NCBI RefSeq assembly: GCF_900198835.1
Contig: NZ_LT900021.1
Location: 1-64,000, forward strand
DNA: 64,000 nucleotides
Direction of reading: 5' to 3'
Source: Thermococcus henrietii
GTDB lineage: Archaea > Methanobacteriota_B > Thermococci > Thermococcales > Thermococcaceae
Every line of letters begins with the position of its first letter. Position 1 is the first letter of the stretch. The position numbers and the translations under genes are program-made. The notes beneath the pieces were generated by a model. That model did no database searches. It had not been told where the DNA came from and worked only from the letters and a program-made list of their open reading frames with translations. Below, piece by piece: positions 27,466 to 35,905 of the stretch.

Positions 27466-28254
27466 CAGAAAGGCCTCCTTTATCCTCTCCCAGAGGCTCT
27501 TCTTTTCCCTTCTCCCAAAGACCCACTCGCTCAGAACCCTTCCCGCGGTTGTTATATCCTTTGACGCCCTCGCGTGCGGGGAGAAGGCTATGACCGGAAT
27601 CCCCTCGTTCTGGCTCGCCGGAACCGCGGGGTCATGGGCAACGATTCCAACGACGGGAATGTTGAAGCTCCCCTCAAGGAAGTTCACGATGCCATCTATT
27701 ACCGGCTCGGCCTCGCGAACCTTGTTTATCAGCACACCGACCTTGAGGCCGTAGGCCTCACCGAGGGCCTTGAGCTTCTCGACCTCGTTCTCCACCATCC
27801 TGTGGAAGGAGTGAATCGGGCCCCGCTCCACCTCGATTATGATTAGCTGATACTCCGCCAGCCGAAACGTTGAGATTGTGTCGAAGGGAATCCCCACGGG
27901 CGAGTCAATCAGCGTAACGTTGTACCTGGTCTGGACGTCCATCACTATCTGCCTGAGCCGCCTCTGGTCTATATCTAGGATATCGTAGAGCTTTGAGCTC
28001 CCGGGGAGAACGTCCACGCCCGTCCTCACATCCCGGTATATGGACTCCTCGAGTCTTGAGTCCTCCTTCTTCAAGAGCGTGTGGAGGTTTGTTATCGGAT
28101 TGTATATCCCGAAGTGAAAGGCGAGCTTCGGAAGGTAAAGGTCGCCGTCTATTGCAAGGGTTCTCAGACCTATGCCCGAGAAGTATGTCGAGAGGTTGGC
28201 CGTCATCGTCGTCTTCCCGGCCCCACCTCGCCCAGTAACCACTATCGCAACCAT
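27427..28254 (-). CDS. MinD/ParA-family ATPase
   Basis: The 275-residue protein has the deviant Walker A motif GRGGAGKTT, the switch DGDLYLPK and the LIDSPVG Walker B of the SIMIBI class. Thermococcales carry several MinD paralogues whose roles range from positioning to Fe-S or archaellum functions, so a precise role cannot be set. The C-terminal segment [16 protein letters not shown] is an amphipathic helix that may bind membrane, as in MinD. It lies 46 bases downstream, on the same strand, of a small winged-helix gene, so an operon is likely. Confidence 0.85.
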   Translation of the reverse strand: MVAIVVTGRGGAGKTTMTANLSTYFSGIGLRTLAIDGDLYLPKLAFHFGIYNPITNLHTLLKKEDSRLEESIYRDVRTGVDVLPGSSKLYDILDIDQRRLRQIVMDVQTRYNVTLIDSPVGIPFDTISTFRLAEYQLIIIEVERGPIHSFHRMVENEVEKLKALGEAYGLKVGVLINKVREAEPVIDGIVNFLEGSFNIPVVGIVAHDPAVPASQNEGIPVIAFSPHARASKDITTAGRVLSEWVFGRREKKSLWERIKEAFLSVLHGVPSGEKL

Positions 28255-28300
28255 AAATCATTTCTCCCATTCCCGTTGATTCAAAGAAAATGATTGAAGG

Positions 28301-28516
28301 TCAAATGTAGTCCTCAAGCGTCTTGGCCTTCACCATGATGGCCGCCTTCTCGCGGCCGTAGAAGACCTCAACGAGGCCCTCGGACTCCAGCTCCCGAACG
28401 GTCTTGAGCAGGGCCGGAGCGGGCGTTTCAAGCTCCGCGCTGAGGTTCTGCAGGGCAACGGCCCTCTTCTTGGTTGCCAAAACCTTGTAGACTATATCCT
28501 TACGGCGCCCAAACAT
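28301..28516 (-). CDS. Small winged-helix protein
   Basis: The 71-residue protein starts MFGRRKDIVYKVLATKKRA and looks like a minimal winged helix (helices around ALQNLSAELETPAPALLKTVRELESEGLV split by turns, then a beta wing). It may bind DNA or act as a partner of the MinD-like protein encoded just downstream. The open frame is much longer upstream, but the added part overlaps the divergent methyltransferase promoter and is not plausible protein. Confidence 0.72.
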   Translation of the reverse strand: MFGRRKDIVYKVLATKKRAVALQNLSAELETPAPALLKTVRELESEGLVEVFYGREKAAIMVKAKTLEDYI

Positions 28517-28636
28517 GAACCCGGCACCGATAGTAATACGCTCTCGAACTAAATAAACCTTCCGTGAACACTTTTGGCGAACGTTCAAAGGCCCATCAAT
28601 GGGCAGGTTTATAAGCGGCGGCGAGCATCGCCGGCC

Positions 28637-29893
28637 ATGAGGAGAGTTATAGAGAGGCTGAGCGACGATGGACTGGGCGTTCTTCGGGCAGGAAAGCGGG
28701 AAATCCTCGTTCCGCACACGGCACCAGGAGACCTCGTGGAAGTCAGGAAGTGGAGGAGAAAAAAGAGAAAGCTCATAGCGACTGAATTTGAGCTAATAGA
28801 GCCCTCTGAAATTAGAACCGAACCAAAATGTCCCTACTTCGGGAGGTGCGGCGGCTGTCTGCTCCAGCACCTGCCCTATGAGGAACAGCTCCGCTTCAAG
28901 GCATCAAAACTCTCAAAGTATCTCGGTCTTGACGTCGAGGTTATTCCCTCGCCAAAGATATACGGCCATAGAAACAGGATTGATGTTGTCATTTCGACAA
29001 CTGGGATAGGGTTCAGGCGCTACGGGACGTGGTGGGAGGCCGTTGACATAGCCGAGTGCCCCGTCTTCGGCGATGCGAGCGGAAGGGTTCTGAAGGCCCT
29101 GCGAGAGTTCATCGAGGACGAGAAGCTTTCACTCTACGACATACGGAAAAACGAGGGCTTTCTGAGGTACATCGTCATCCGCGAGGGGAAATTCACCGGC
29201 GAGCTCATGGTGAACCTCGTGACGAAGGAGGGAACCCTTCCGGAGTCCTTCCCTGACTACTTCCCATTTGCCACATCTCTCTACTGGAGCGTCAACAGGA
29301 GCGAGAGCGACGTTTCCTACGGCGACGTCGAACGCTTCTGGGGCGAACCCTTCATAAGGGAGAAACTCGACGACGTGACTTACCTCATACACCCAAACAG
29401 CTTCTTCCAGACCAACAGCTATCAGGCGGTCAACCTCGTCAGGAAGGTGGCGGAGCTCGCCGACGGCGAAAGGGTTCTCGACCTCTACTCCGGCGTCGGC
29501 ACTTTCGGCGTTTACCTCGCTAAGAGGGGCTTTGCCGTCGAGGGGGTCGAGATTAACCCCTTTGCAGTCGAGATGGCCAACAGAAACGCCGAAATAAACG
29601 GGGTAAACGCCCAGTTCAGGGTGGGGAGCGATAGGGACGTGGAGGACCTTTCAAACTACGACACGGTAATAGTTGACCCGCCGAGGGCGGGCCTCCACCC
29701 GAAGCTAATCCGGAAAATCTTAAAAGACGAACCGGAGAGGCTAATCTACGTATCGTGCAATCCCAAAACGCTCGCCGAGAACCTCTCGGCTTTGAGGGAG
29801 AAATACAGGATTGAGAGCGCCGTCGGTCTCGATATGTTCCCGCACACACCCCACGTTGAGGCCGTGATTGAATTGAAGAAGTTCGATACATAA
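28637..29893 (+). CDS. TrmA/RlmD-family m5U RNA methyltransferase
   Basis: The 418-residue SAM-dependent enzyme methylates uridine at C5 in tRNA (position 54) or 23S rRNA; Pyrococcus has two paralogues with these different targets and this sequence alone does not separate them. An N-terminal 4Fe-4S site (Cys65, Cys71, Cys74 and a Cys near 144), the SAM motif DLYSGVGTFGVYLA, DPPRAGLHPK and the catalytic VSCNPKTLA are in family order, preceded by a TRAM-like beta region. The ATG at 28637 removes a 21-codon upstream extension lacking a good start signal. Confidence 0.9.
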   Translation: MRRVIERLSDDGLGVLRAGKREILVPHTAPGDLVEVRKWRRKKRKLIATEFELIEPSEIRTEPKCPYFGRCGGCLLQHLPYEEQLRFKASKLSKYLGLDVEVIPSPKIYGHRNRIDVVISTTGIGFRRYGTWWEAVDIAECPVFGDASGRVLKALREFIEDEKLSLYDIRKNEGFLRYIVIREGKFTGELMVNLVTKEGTLPESFPDYFPFATSLYWSVNRSESDVSYGDVERFWGEPFIREKLDDVTYLIHPNSFFQTNSYQAVNLVRKVAELADGERVLDLYSGVGTFGVYLAKRGFAVEGVEINPFAVEMANRNAEINGVNAQFRVGSDRDVEDLSNYDTVIVDPPRAGLHPKLIRKILKDEPERLIYVSCNPKTLAENLSALREKYRIESAVGLDMFPHTPHVEAVIELKKFDT

Positions 29894-29954
29894 ACCAAAA
29901 AGACCGATACCTTAATAAGGAATGGGTGCGTAATTAGAACTTAGGTGGTGGATT

Positions 29955-30380
29955 ATGCTGGACGAGAGGGATAAGATTATACTCGACATGCTCACCAAGG
30001 ACGCGAGGACACCTTTCACGGAGATAGCGAAGGTCCTCGGCATAAGCGAGACGGCAGTTAGGAAGCGGGTCAAGGCGCTTGAGGAGGCAGGAGTGATAAA
30101 GCAGTACACCATAGTTGTGGACCCATCGAAGCTCGGCTACAACCTCGTGAGCATCACCGGGATAGACACCAAGCCAGAAAAAATTTTTGAAGTCGCAAGC
30201 AAGCTCAAGGAGTTCGACTTCGTGAGGCACGTCTACCTGACGAGCGGCGACCACATGATAATGGCCGAGATTTGGGCCAGGGACGGAGAGGACCTATCGG
30301 ACATAATCTCGAACAAAATCGGCAGGATTGAGGGCGTCACCAAAGTCTGCCCGGCGATAATCCTCGAGAGGATGAAGTGA
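29955..30380 (+). CDS. Lrp/AsnC-family transcriptional regulator
   Basis: The 141-residue protein starts [21 protein letters not shown], has an N-terminal helix-turn-helix ([19 protein letters not shown]) and a C-terminal RAM domain for ligand binding and oligomerisation. These are feast/famine regulators that usually sense amino acids. GGTGGATT precedes the ATG, and it is transcribed alone between the methyltransferase and tRNA-Tyr. The ligand cannot be read from sequence. Confidence 0.93.
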   Translation: MLDERDKIILDMLTKDARTPFTEIAKVLGISETAVRKRVKALEEAGVIKQYTIVVDPSKLGYNLVSITGIDTKPEKIFEVASKLKEFDFVRHVYLTSGDHMIMAEIWARDGEDLSDIISNKIGRIEGVTKVCPAIILERMK

Positions 30381-30519
30381 ACCGAAGGGATTTTTCTTTT
30401 CACTTTTGGACCGTTAGACGGTTTTAAACGCTCTTTTTACATGTTTCTTTCGAGAACAACAGATGAAAACGCTACCAGCAGTTTTTGTTTAAGACCTCAA
30501 GAAGTGCTTAGAATTCTGG

Positions 30520-30597
30520 TGGTCCCGCGGCCCGGATTTGAACCGGGGACCTGCGGATCTACAGTCCGCCGCCACTCCCAGGCTAGGCTACCGCGGG
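30520..30597 (-). tRNA. tRNA-Tyr (GTA), CCA encoded
   Basis: On the minus strand the acceptor CCCGCGG pairs with CCGCGGG, the T arm is CCCGG-TTCAAAT-CCGGG, and the anticodon loop CTGTAGA gives GUA. The terminal CCA is encoded at 30520-30522. No intron is needed. Confidence 0.95.
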
Positions 30598-30675
30598 ACC
30601 CTACTGCTTGGCCCGAACCATTATCCCCGGGGCAGGTTTATAAATTTTTCCCTCCGAATATCGGCGGTGAGAGAA

Positions 30676-31245
30676 ATGGAAGAGCCGATAACCGTAGCGG
30701 TCCCGCTCGCGAAGAGAATGATGAACGTCATGGTCACAGAAAAGCGTCTCCCGAGCGGAGACGAGGTCAGGAGATTCCTGAAGGAGCTCAGCCTTGAAGA
30801 GCTCTATATGGGCAAGGGCCTCGCACTGCTCAGGAGCAGGGACGTCGTAGTGCTACTCTTTCCGAGAGAGAGCCTGGTCGTTGACGTAATCCCCGCGAGC
30901 GGAGAGGTGAGCGACGCGCTCGAGGTAATAGCGTACCACGACAGAAAGCTCAACTCTCTTATCCTTGAGATACTCCCGGCGAACGATTTGGAGTACGAGG
31001 GCAACATAGGCCTTGAGCCGGTGATAGTTAACCTCGAAACCGGCGAACTCGAAAGCACCCCCGTTCTGGGCGACTTCGAGGAGGAAAAGGACGGTGTCTA
31101 CCTCGTCATAGACAGCGAAACCTTCGAGCGCTGGAAAGATGCCGGAAACCTCGACACGTGTCCCCTCTGCGGTGGTGAGCTCGCGTGGCGCGGTAAGCGG
31201 GCCCTCTGTCTGGACTGCGGCTACGGGGTTAAAGTCAAAGATTAA
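30676..31245 (+). CDS. Zinc-ribbon protein of unknown function
   Basis: The 189-residue protein starts MEEPITVAVPLAKRMM. It has an alpha/beta N-terminal domain of about 150 residues and a C-terminal zinc ribbon with two cysteine pairs (CPLCGGE and CLDCGY). Such layouts occur in archaeal RNA- or protein-binding factors. GGCGGTGAGAGAA precedes the ATG at 30676; the open frame upstream runs through the divergent tRNA-Tyr gene and is not used. Family not named with confidence. Confidence 0.75.
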   Translation: MEEPITVAVPLAKRMMNVMVTEKRLPSGDEVRRFLKELSLEELYMGKGLALLRSRDVVVLLFPRESLVVDVIPASGEVSDALEVIAYHDRKLNSLILEILPANDLEYEGNIGLEPVIVNLETGELESTPVLGDFEEEKDGVYLVIDSETFERWKDAGNLDTCPLCGGELAWRGKRALCLDCGYGVKVKD

Positions 31246-31279
31246 GTACCCTTGCCAACAAAGAACAAACGGTGGGAGC

Positions 31280-31420
31280 ATGATAGTCAAGTTCGAGGTA
31301 TATTTCGATGGTGAGTACTGGTGCGCCAAGGGCATAGACGATGATATCTTCACACAAGGAAAGACCCTCGACGAGCTCATGGAGAACATTAGGGAGGCCG
31401 TTGAGGTACACTTTTCTTGA
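31280..31420 (+). CDS. HicB-like (UPF0150) small protein
   Basis: This 46-residue protein, beginning MIVKFEVYFDGEYWCAKGID, has the short beta-beta-alpha pattern of the UPF0150/HicB N-terminal fold (strands, then TLDELMENIREAVEVHF). HicB proteins are antitoxins, but no HicA-type toxin adjoins it. GGTGGGAGC precedes the ATG. The next gene starts 12 bases on, so it may be co-transcribed with the aldolase. Confidence 0.7.
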   Translation: MIVKFEVYFDGEYWCAKGIDDDIFTQGKTLDELMENIREAVEVHFS

Positions 31421-31432
31421 GAGGTGATTCTC

Positions 31433-31990
31433 ATGACCCGAATAGCAAAACGCCAGCTCGTTCTCTACTCAAGAAAGGCCCACGAGCGCGGTTTAACTGC
31501 AGCATTCGGCGGGAACCTGAGCGTCCGCGTCGGGAATTTGGTGTTCATCAAGGCAACCGGAGCGGTGATGGACGAGATGACCGAGGAGCAGGTGGCGGTG
31601 ATAGACCTCGGCGGAAACCAGCTCTCTAGCGTTAGGCCCTCCTCCGAGTACAGGCTCCACTTAGCCGTTTACAGGGCGAGACCGGACGTTAGGGCAATAG
31701 CCCACCTTCACCCGCCGTACTCGATAGTTGCCTCGACCCTCCTCGAAGGCGAACTGCCGATAATAACGCCCGAGGCGGAAATCTACCTCGGGAGAATTCC
31801 AATAGCGCCGTTCAGACCGGCGGGAACCGAGGAGCTCGCGGAAGTCACGGCTGAGGCGTTGAGGAAAGCGGACGCGGTTCTTATGGCGAAGCACGGAATC
31901 GTGACCGTTGGAAAAAGCCTGAGGGAGGCTTTTTACAAGGCGGAGCTGGTCGAAGAAAGCGCCAAGCTCTGGTACCTGAGCAGGAAATGA
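31433..31990 (+). CDS. Class II aldolase (fuculose-1-phosphate aldolase-like)
   Basis: The 185-residue zinc aldolase starts MTRIAKRQLVLYSRKAHERG. It has the phosphate-binding GGNLSVR loop, the metal ligands HLHPPYS and a later AKHGIV histidine. Archaeal homologues take part in deoxy-sugar or methylthio-sugar breakdown, and the physiological aldehyde cannot be read here. GAGGTGATTCTC precedes the ATG at 31433, three codons inside the longest frame. Confidence 0.88.
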   Translation: MTRIAKRQLVLYSRKAHERGLTAAFGGNLSVRVGNLVFIKATGAVMDEMTEEQVAVIDLGGNQLSSVRPSSEYRLHLAVYRARPDVRAIAHLHPPYSIVASTLLEGELPIITPEAEIYLGRIPIAPFRPAGTEELAEVTAEALRKADAVLMAKHGIVTVGKSLREAFYKAELVEESAKLWYLSRK

Positions 31991-32007
31991 GCGGAAAAAT
32001 CAAAGGC

Positions 32008-32259
32008 TCACTTAACCTGCTCGAGGGCACCGAGAACCTCCCAGATTATGGTCCTCGTGTGCATGGGCATGTTCGGGTCCTCGCTTATCTCCTCAAGAAT
32101 GGCTATGGCATCGGCCGCCCTGACGGCCGGCTCCTTGCTCTCGTCGAGGAGAACCTCTATGGCCTGCTCGGCGGCGCGCCTTATGTTCCTGGGAACGACG
32201 GTGTCCTGAACGACCTGCTCCTTGAGAACCTGAACAATCTGCTGAATCAACTCGCTCAT
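32008..32259 (-). CDS. UPF0147-family helical protein
   Basis: The 83-residue, all-helical protein starts [17 protein letters not shown] and matches the archaeal UPF0147 family ([19 protein letters not shown] and [14 protein letters not shown]). Function unknown, though it is widely conserved in Euryarchaeota. GGGGGTGATAGA before the ATG suggests strong translation. It is convergent with the aldolase gene, with 17 bases between the two stops. Confidence 0.88.
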   Translation of the reverse strand: MSELIQQIVQVLKEQVVQDTVVPRNIRRAAEQAIEVLLDESKEPAVRAADAIAILEEISEDPNMPMHTRTIIWEVLGALEQVK

Positions 32260-32362
32260 TCTATCACCCCCTTTCGATTATCCTAAAAAATTGTTACTAA
32301 AATCTCCCCGGCTTATCTTAAGCTTTCCTAACTAAAAAGCTTTTCGGTTCTTGAAGTGGACT

Positions 32363-32890
32363 TCAGTATTCAACGCCCCTCCTCGCGACGATTCCCTTCT
32401 GATACGGGTGCTTTACCTCCCTCATCTCCGTGACGTAGTCGGCCAGCTCGAAGAGTTCCTCCGGACAGTAGCGACCAGTTAAAACGAGCTCGGTTTTCAG
32501 GGCCTTGCTCTTTATAAGCTCCTTAACCTCCTCGATGTCCAGCATGTTGAAGCCGAGGGCAACGCAGATTTCGTCGAGTATCACCAAATCCCACTCCCCG
32601 CTTGAAACGAGTTCCTTTGCCCTCGCGAGGGCCCTCTTCACTGCCTCTATGTCCTCTGGCTCCGGCTTCCCGTGAACGAACTTTGGCAGGCCGAAGGACT
32701 CTATCAGTGCACCGCACTCCTCAATCTTTTTCTGCTCGCCGTAAACCTTCGGGGCCTTCATGAACTGGACTATCGCGACCTTTCCGCCGGAGCCGAGCAT
32801 TCTAACGGCCAGACCGAACGCGGCCGTCGTCTTGCCCTTTCCATTTCCGGTGTAGATGTGAACCAAACCGAGCTTCTCCTTCCATGACAT
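32363..32890 (-). CDS. cobO: Cob(I)alamin/corrinoid adenosyltransferase (CobA/CobO type)
   Basis: The 175-residue enzyme transfers adenosine from ATP to cobalt in cobalamin synthesis or salvage. It has the P-loop GNGKGKTTAAFGLAVR near the N-terminus and the LDEICVALGFNM motif of the CobA/CobO/BtuR family. The ATG at 32890 gives the family length and GGAACC-type spacing; the open frame has nine more upstream codons. Thermococcales salvage corrinoids rather than build them de novo. Confidence 0.9.
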   Translation of the reverse strand: MSWKEKLGLVHIYTGNGKGKTTAAFGLAVRMLGSGGKVAIVQFMKAPKVYGEQKKIEECGALIESFGLPKFVHGKPEPEDIEAVKRALARAKELVSSGEWDLVILDEICVALGFNMLDIEEVKELIKSKALKTELVLTGRYCPEELFELADYVTEMREVKHPYQKGIVARRGVEY

Positions 32891-32969
32891 TGGAACCACC
32901 GTGGATAAATCCTCCAATCCTTTAAAAACCCCGCGAAACCGTTAAAAACCTGGGCATCAATGTACACAC

Positions 32970-33800
32970 ATGCCTCACGTGCTCTCGCTGGGTTACTTCC
33001 TCAGGGACCTCACGGTCTTACTGCTCTCCCTTGCAATAGTCATAATGTTGCTCACCGTCGAGAAGAGCGTCAAACAAAACCTTCGGGTTAGGTACTTCAC
33101 CCGGGTCTTTAACCTTCTCATTGGTGCCTTCGTTCTCGTCGTCGTTGCGGAGTTTATAGGGGTGCTCCTTCGGACTTCGGTTCTCTACGGTAACGAGACA
33201 TACGTAATCGTTAGGTCTGTCCTCCTGACCATCGGGGCCCTCCTGCTGTTTCTCTCCTCAGTGATGCTGTACCTGCCATTTGCAAGGGGTCAGTACATCA
33301 TCGTGCCAATAGCAACGGAGCCAAGCCAGGAGATAACGTACGGGGCCTACTGGGGGAGTAGTGAACAAACCGAAAAACTTTTCGTCGAGCTGACAAAGCA
33401 TAGGCACCTTCCAGGAATAGCCGTTACCCGTGACCCTCCAGAGGTGTTTCGCTCAAGACTCGGCCTGAAAATAGTCCCAGTTCTGTGGGTCTCAAAGGTT
33501 AAGCACGATGAGGCCGTTGAACCCACGAGACTCCCATACCTCCTTGAAAACCTCAGGACGTTTCTCGAGTCCACGAACCTGGATAAAGTCATCCTTATTG
33601 ACTGCGTCGAGTACCTGCTCCTTGAGAACAAACCAGAGAGTGTTCTGCGCTTTATAGCTAGTCTGCGCGATTTGGCGAGTCTCAACAGAGGAATTCTTCT
33701 GGTGTCAATTGAAAAGGAAGCCCTTGATGAGAGAATTTTTAACATGCTGATTTCCGAGCTCAAACCTGTTAAGGAACTTGAGCGAGCGATTAATACATGA
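32970..33800 (+). CDS. Membrane protein with DUF835-like C-terminal domain
   Basis: The 276-residue protein has three N-terminal helices (about residues 12-30, 48-70 and 85-105) and a soluble C-terminal region (KVILIDCVEYLLLENKPESVLRF) typical of DUF835, an ATPase-like domain common in Thermococcales membrane proteins. The function is unknown. It sits immediately left of the provirus, so the integration did not interrupt it. Confidence 0.78.
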   Translation: MPHVLSLGYFLRDLTVLLLSLAIVIMLLTVEKSVKQNLRVRYFTRVFNLLIGAFVLVVVAEFIGVLLRTSVLYGNETYVIVRSVLLTIGALLLFLSSVMLYLPFARGQYIIVPIATEPSQEITYGAYWGSSEQTEKLFVELTKHRHLPGIAVTRDPPEVFRSRLGLKIVPVLWVSKVKHDEAVEPTRLPYLLENLRTFLESTNLDKVILIDCVEYLLLENKPESVLRFIASLRDLASLNRGILLVSIEKEALDERIFNMLISELKPVKELERAINT

Positions 33801-33964
33801 CCCCTCGCTTTTTTTACTTGGGTTGCTTTTTCTCGCGCTCTAAAGGAGCACAAAAACGCTTGAACCTCTCTAAAAGGCGCTCTAAAAGGAATTCACCCCA
33901 AAAGAGCAACTCAAAAAGAAATCCCCACAAGAACAGCATTTCAAAAGGAATCACGAACTTTGAT

Positions 33965-33989
33965 GAAACTTTTGCTTGGCAAAAGTTTC
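33965..33989. repeat. Perfect 11-bp hairpin beside the tRNA-Arg fragment
   Basis: GAAACTTTTGC (33965-33975) and GCAAAAGTTTC (33979-33989) are perfect inverted arms with a three-base loop, two bases from the left attachment core. In the tRNA-Arg orientation this was the original 3' trailer before the virus inserted. The stem resembles the first trailer hairpin of tRNA-Trp. The 165 bases before it contain short direct repeats (cgctctaaaagga) and no gene. Confidence 0.75.
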
Positions 33990-33991
33990 TA

Positions 33992-34031
33992 TGGCGGGCC
34001 GGGCGGGATTCGAACCCGCGACCTTCGGCTC
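33992..34031. repeat. Left attachment core (attL), tRNA-Arg 3' fragment
   Basis: Forty bases identical to the 3' half of tRNA-Arg (from the CCA to the anticodon loop) except C here for T in the right copy, in the T loop. The core also encodes the AGRAGFEPATFGS segment of the integrase in the other direction. The homology stops after GGCTC. Confidence 0.9.
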
Positions 34032-34902
34032 GTCGAGAAGTCTCAACGAAATGTGGGACCTCTACAAAGACCAGTTTAGAGAATGGCTCTCAGGCAAAGT
34101 AACGGGTCTACGCACAGTGAAGGACTACATGAACTCGCTCAACCGGTTTTTGGAGCGCTACAAAATCAGCACAATCGGCGAGTTGGTCTCAGCCCTACAA
34201 AACATCAACTACAAACATCATACCGTCTCGGCCCTTAGGAACTTTATCACTTTTCTCGAACTCAACGGAATCATAGACGAGGACGACGCCAATAGGATTA
34301 GAAGGTACGCGAAAATCAAGAAGACAAGCGCGGACAGGACATTTATCACAAATGAGGAACTAAGAGAAGCTTGGAGACAAGTCAAAGCATACAACGAAAA
34401 GCGTCGCGAGCTGACGTTTAAACTGCTCGTCTTCTCCGGGCTTCGCTTATCCCATATTCACTACCTACTCACTACATTCGACCCGGAAAAGCTGATTTTT
34501 CTCGACAATATAGCAAAGTATCCCCTGCAAGAAGCCGGCAAAGGCACCAAGAGAGTGTTCTATGCTTATATGCCTGTAGAACTCGCAAAGGAGCTTGAAA
34601 GAATTTCCGCCAGCTACGACGCCATGAGAGAGTGGGTAAAAAACTTTAAACCGCCGGCGCATCGCGTCAAGGCGAGAACGATTAGAAAATGGCACTACAA
34701 TTTTCTCATCAGGCACGACGTCTCTTTTGAGGTTGCGGACTTCATTCAGGGCCGTTCTGCAAAGAGCGTGGGAGAAAGACATTACGCCAACCTCGAACTC
34801 CTCGCCGACGAGGCGTATTCTCGCGTGGTTGATGAGTTGAAAGCCGTGTTGGGGGGGGATGAAACTGAACAGAAGAAAGTTCGGGATTCCTGGAGTGATT
34901 GA
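33994..34902 (+). CDS. int: Integrase, C-terminal part int(C) (tyrosine recombinase)
   Basis: From the attachment core onward, 302 codons encode the catalytic part of an SSV-type tyrosine recombinase. Visible catalytic elements are Arg in SGLRLSH (codon 151 of this part), an RTIRKWHYNF helix with Arg/His, and the nucleophile Tyr in GERHYANL (codon 264). Joined at the core to int(N), it would give about 374 residues with Arg223 and Tyr336. In the chromosome it lacks its start; a TTG at 33976 opens the frame but is in the hairpin and unlikely to be used. The last 44 bases overlap the next small gene. Confidence 0.92.
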   Translation, partial: AGRAGFEPATFGSSRSLNEMWDLYKDQFREWLSGKVTGLRTVKDYMNSLNRFLERYKISTIGELVSALQNINYKHHTVSALRNFITFLELNGIIDEDDANRIRRYAKIKKTSADRTFITNEELREAWRQVKAYNEKRRELTFKLLVFSGLRLSHIHYLLTTFDPEKLIFLDNIAKYPLQEAGKGTKRVFYAYMPVELAKELERISASYDAMREWVKNFKPPAHRVKARTIRKWHYNFLIRHDVSFEVADFIQGRSAKSVGERHYANLELLADEAYSRVVDELKAVLGGDETEQKKVRDSWSD

Positions 34903-35110
34903 GTACATAATTTACACCGAGTTTCCGGGATTTGTCATAGTCCGCCGTCACAAGATTAAAACAAAAAACTATCAGCCACAGTGGGAGCGCTCTAAAAAGC
35001 AGTTTAGGGCCGTTGACCCGCTTGGAAAGCCTCTCCCCCGCCAGGCTGTTCATGTGAAGAAGTTTGCACCCTTATGGCGGACGGGATACCCATTCCATAA
35101 GGAGGGATGA
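34859..35110 (+). CDS. Small basic viral protein
   Basis: The 83-residue basic protein starts MKLNRRKFGIPGVIEYIIY. It overlaps the end of int(C) and follows a G-run that could act as a ribosome binding site, though spacing is tight. It has a strongly positive middle (VRRHKIKTKNYQPQWERSKK), consistent with nucleic-acid binding. No family recognised. Confidence 0.55.
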   Translation: MKLNRRKFGIPGVIEYIIYTEFPGFVIVRRHKIKTKNYQPQWERSKKQFRAVDPLGKPLPRQAVHVKKFAPLWRTGYPFHKEG

Positions 35111-35144
35111 AGCATGACCGAAGGCTTTAGTGTTCTTTTATACG

Positions 35145-35303
35145 ATGAAACTCATAAGCGTCCTTCACGACCAGAGAGTCCAAATTCCAGCGAACGTTCT
35201 GTTGGTGTTGCTCGTAATGACCATTGGAGCCGTGGTTTTTGGCCGTCGCGCAAATTATGTCATTTTGGAGCACAAGAAAGAGGGTGAGAATGATGAACAT
35301 TGA
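35145..35303 (+). CDS. Short viral membrane protein (52 aa)
   Basis: A 52-residue frame begins MKLISVLHDQRVQIPANV and has one membrane helix (VLLVLLVMTIGAVVFG), then a charged tail. Its stop overlaps the next ATG, typical of coupled genes. A GTG at 35130 could be an earlier start. A competing frame at 35114-35287 (57 residues, polar, with GGAGGGATG before it) covers the same bases; the membrane reading is more protein-like. Confidence 0.5.
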   Translation: MKLISVLHDQRVQIPANVLLVLLVMTIGAVVFGRRANYVILEHKKEGENDEH

Positions 35304-35460
35304 AAAGCCTGTGGCGACAGCATTCCTCGCCGTTGGAGTTCTGTTCATGAGTATGGTATTGGTTGTCTCTAACCGTCCGTTTGCACTTCGAGTTGCGCTC
35401 TGGATTTACGGATCAATGATGACGGGTGTGGGTATCGTCCTCTGGAAAATGGAGGGGTGA
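35290..35460 (+). CDS. Short viral membrane protein (56 aa)
   Basis: It encodes 56 residues starting MMNIEKPVATAFLAVGVLF, with two hydrophobic helices (about 8-26 and 34-52) and a basic loop between them (SNRPFAL). GAGGGTGAGA precedes the tandem ATGs. The two-helix plan is common in small virion membrane proteins of spindle-shaped viruses. Function unknown. Confidence 0.68.
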   Translation: MMNIEKPVATAFLAVGVLFMSMVLVVSNRPFALRVALWIYGSMMTGVGIVLWKMEG

Positions 35461-35466
35461 AGTATT

Positions 35467-35772
35467 ATGGAAGATGTCGTTGCGATTGTCCCTGCTGTGG
35501 AAGTCAAGCCTGCAATGTCGAAAAAGAAAACACGACAGATTTCAGTAATGGTACCTGTCGAGCAAGAGGCATTCATCTCACAGATGTCATTGCTACTTGG
35601 TGTCAGGAAAGGCGCTGTTGTCATGCTCGCAATTGCGCTTTTGCAGAAGTTCGAAGAGAAGAACAGAACACAGCTCATTGAGATTTCTCGCTCGTACAAA
35701 CGCAGGGCAGAGGTCAGGAAGCTTTTCGCCCGCTTTGGCATCGAGTTGAAAGACAAAGATTTTCTCGTGTGA
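35467..35772 (+). CDS. Ribbon-helix-helix-like viral regulator
   Basis: The 101-residue protein has a strand-helix-helix stretch (KTRQISVMVPVEQEAFIS, then QMSLLLGVRKGAVVMLAIALLQKF) characteristic of ribbon-helix-helix DNA-binding proteins, and a basic C-terminus. GGGGTGAAG precedes the ATG. It lies immediately before a perfect palindrome and the capsid promoter, so control of late genes is a reasonable guess. Confidence 0.7.
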   Translation: MEDVVAIVPAVEVKPAMSKKKTRQISVMVPVEQEAFISQMSLLLGVRKGAVVMLAIALLQKFEEKNRTQLIEISRSYKRRAEVRKLFARFGIELKDKDFLV

Positions 35773-35810
35773 GATGCTTTGTTTTTTATATAACTCACTC
35801 TCTATTCTTT

Positions 35811-35828
35811 GTTCAGGAGTTCCTGAAC
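35811..35828. promoter_or_regulatory. Palindrome upstream of the capsid gene
   Basis: GTTCAGGA and TCCTGAAC form a perfect 8-bp dyad with a two-base spacer. A TATA-like CTTTTTATCC lies about 25 bases downstream, and the capsid gene starts at 35906. The position suggests a regulator or BRE-proximal operator for the structural operon. A T-rich run just before it (gttttttata) may end the upstream transcript. Confidence 0.65.
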
Positions 35829-35905
35829 GCAGGAATTGACAATCCCTCTTTTTATCCTCCTCAACCGTAGCTTTCAGTGAATACTGTCTGACGAGGTGTT
35901 GCCTG

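Noticed and set aside
33830-33900. Short cgctctaaaagga direct repeats before the provirus
   Set aside because: Three partial copies only; they may be decayed trailer or terminator sequence, and no element structure is evident.
33797-34102. A 101-residue frame spanning the provirus edge
   Set aside because: It covers the hairpin, short repeats and tRNA fragment, and its product is low-complexity; the int(C) frame is the real coding phase there.
35114-35287. A 57-residue polar frame at the start of the viral block
   Set aside because: It has a better Shine-Dalgarno than the membrane-protein frame that it overlaps, but its residues are unstructured and its composition is odd. Kept only as an alternative.
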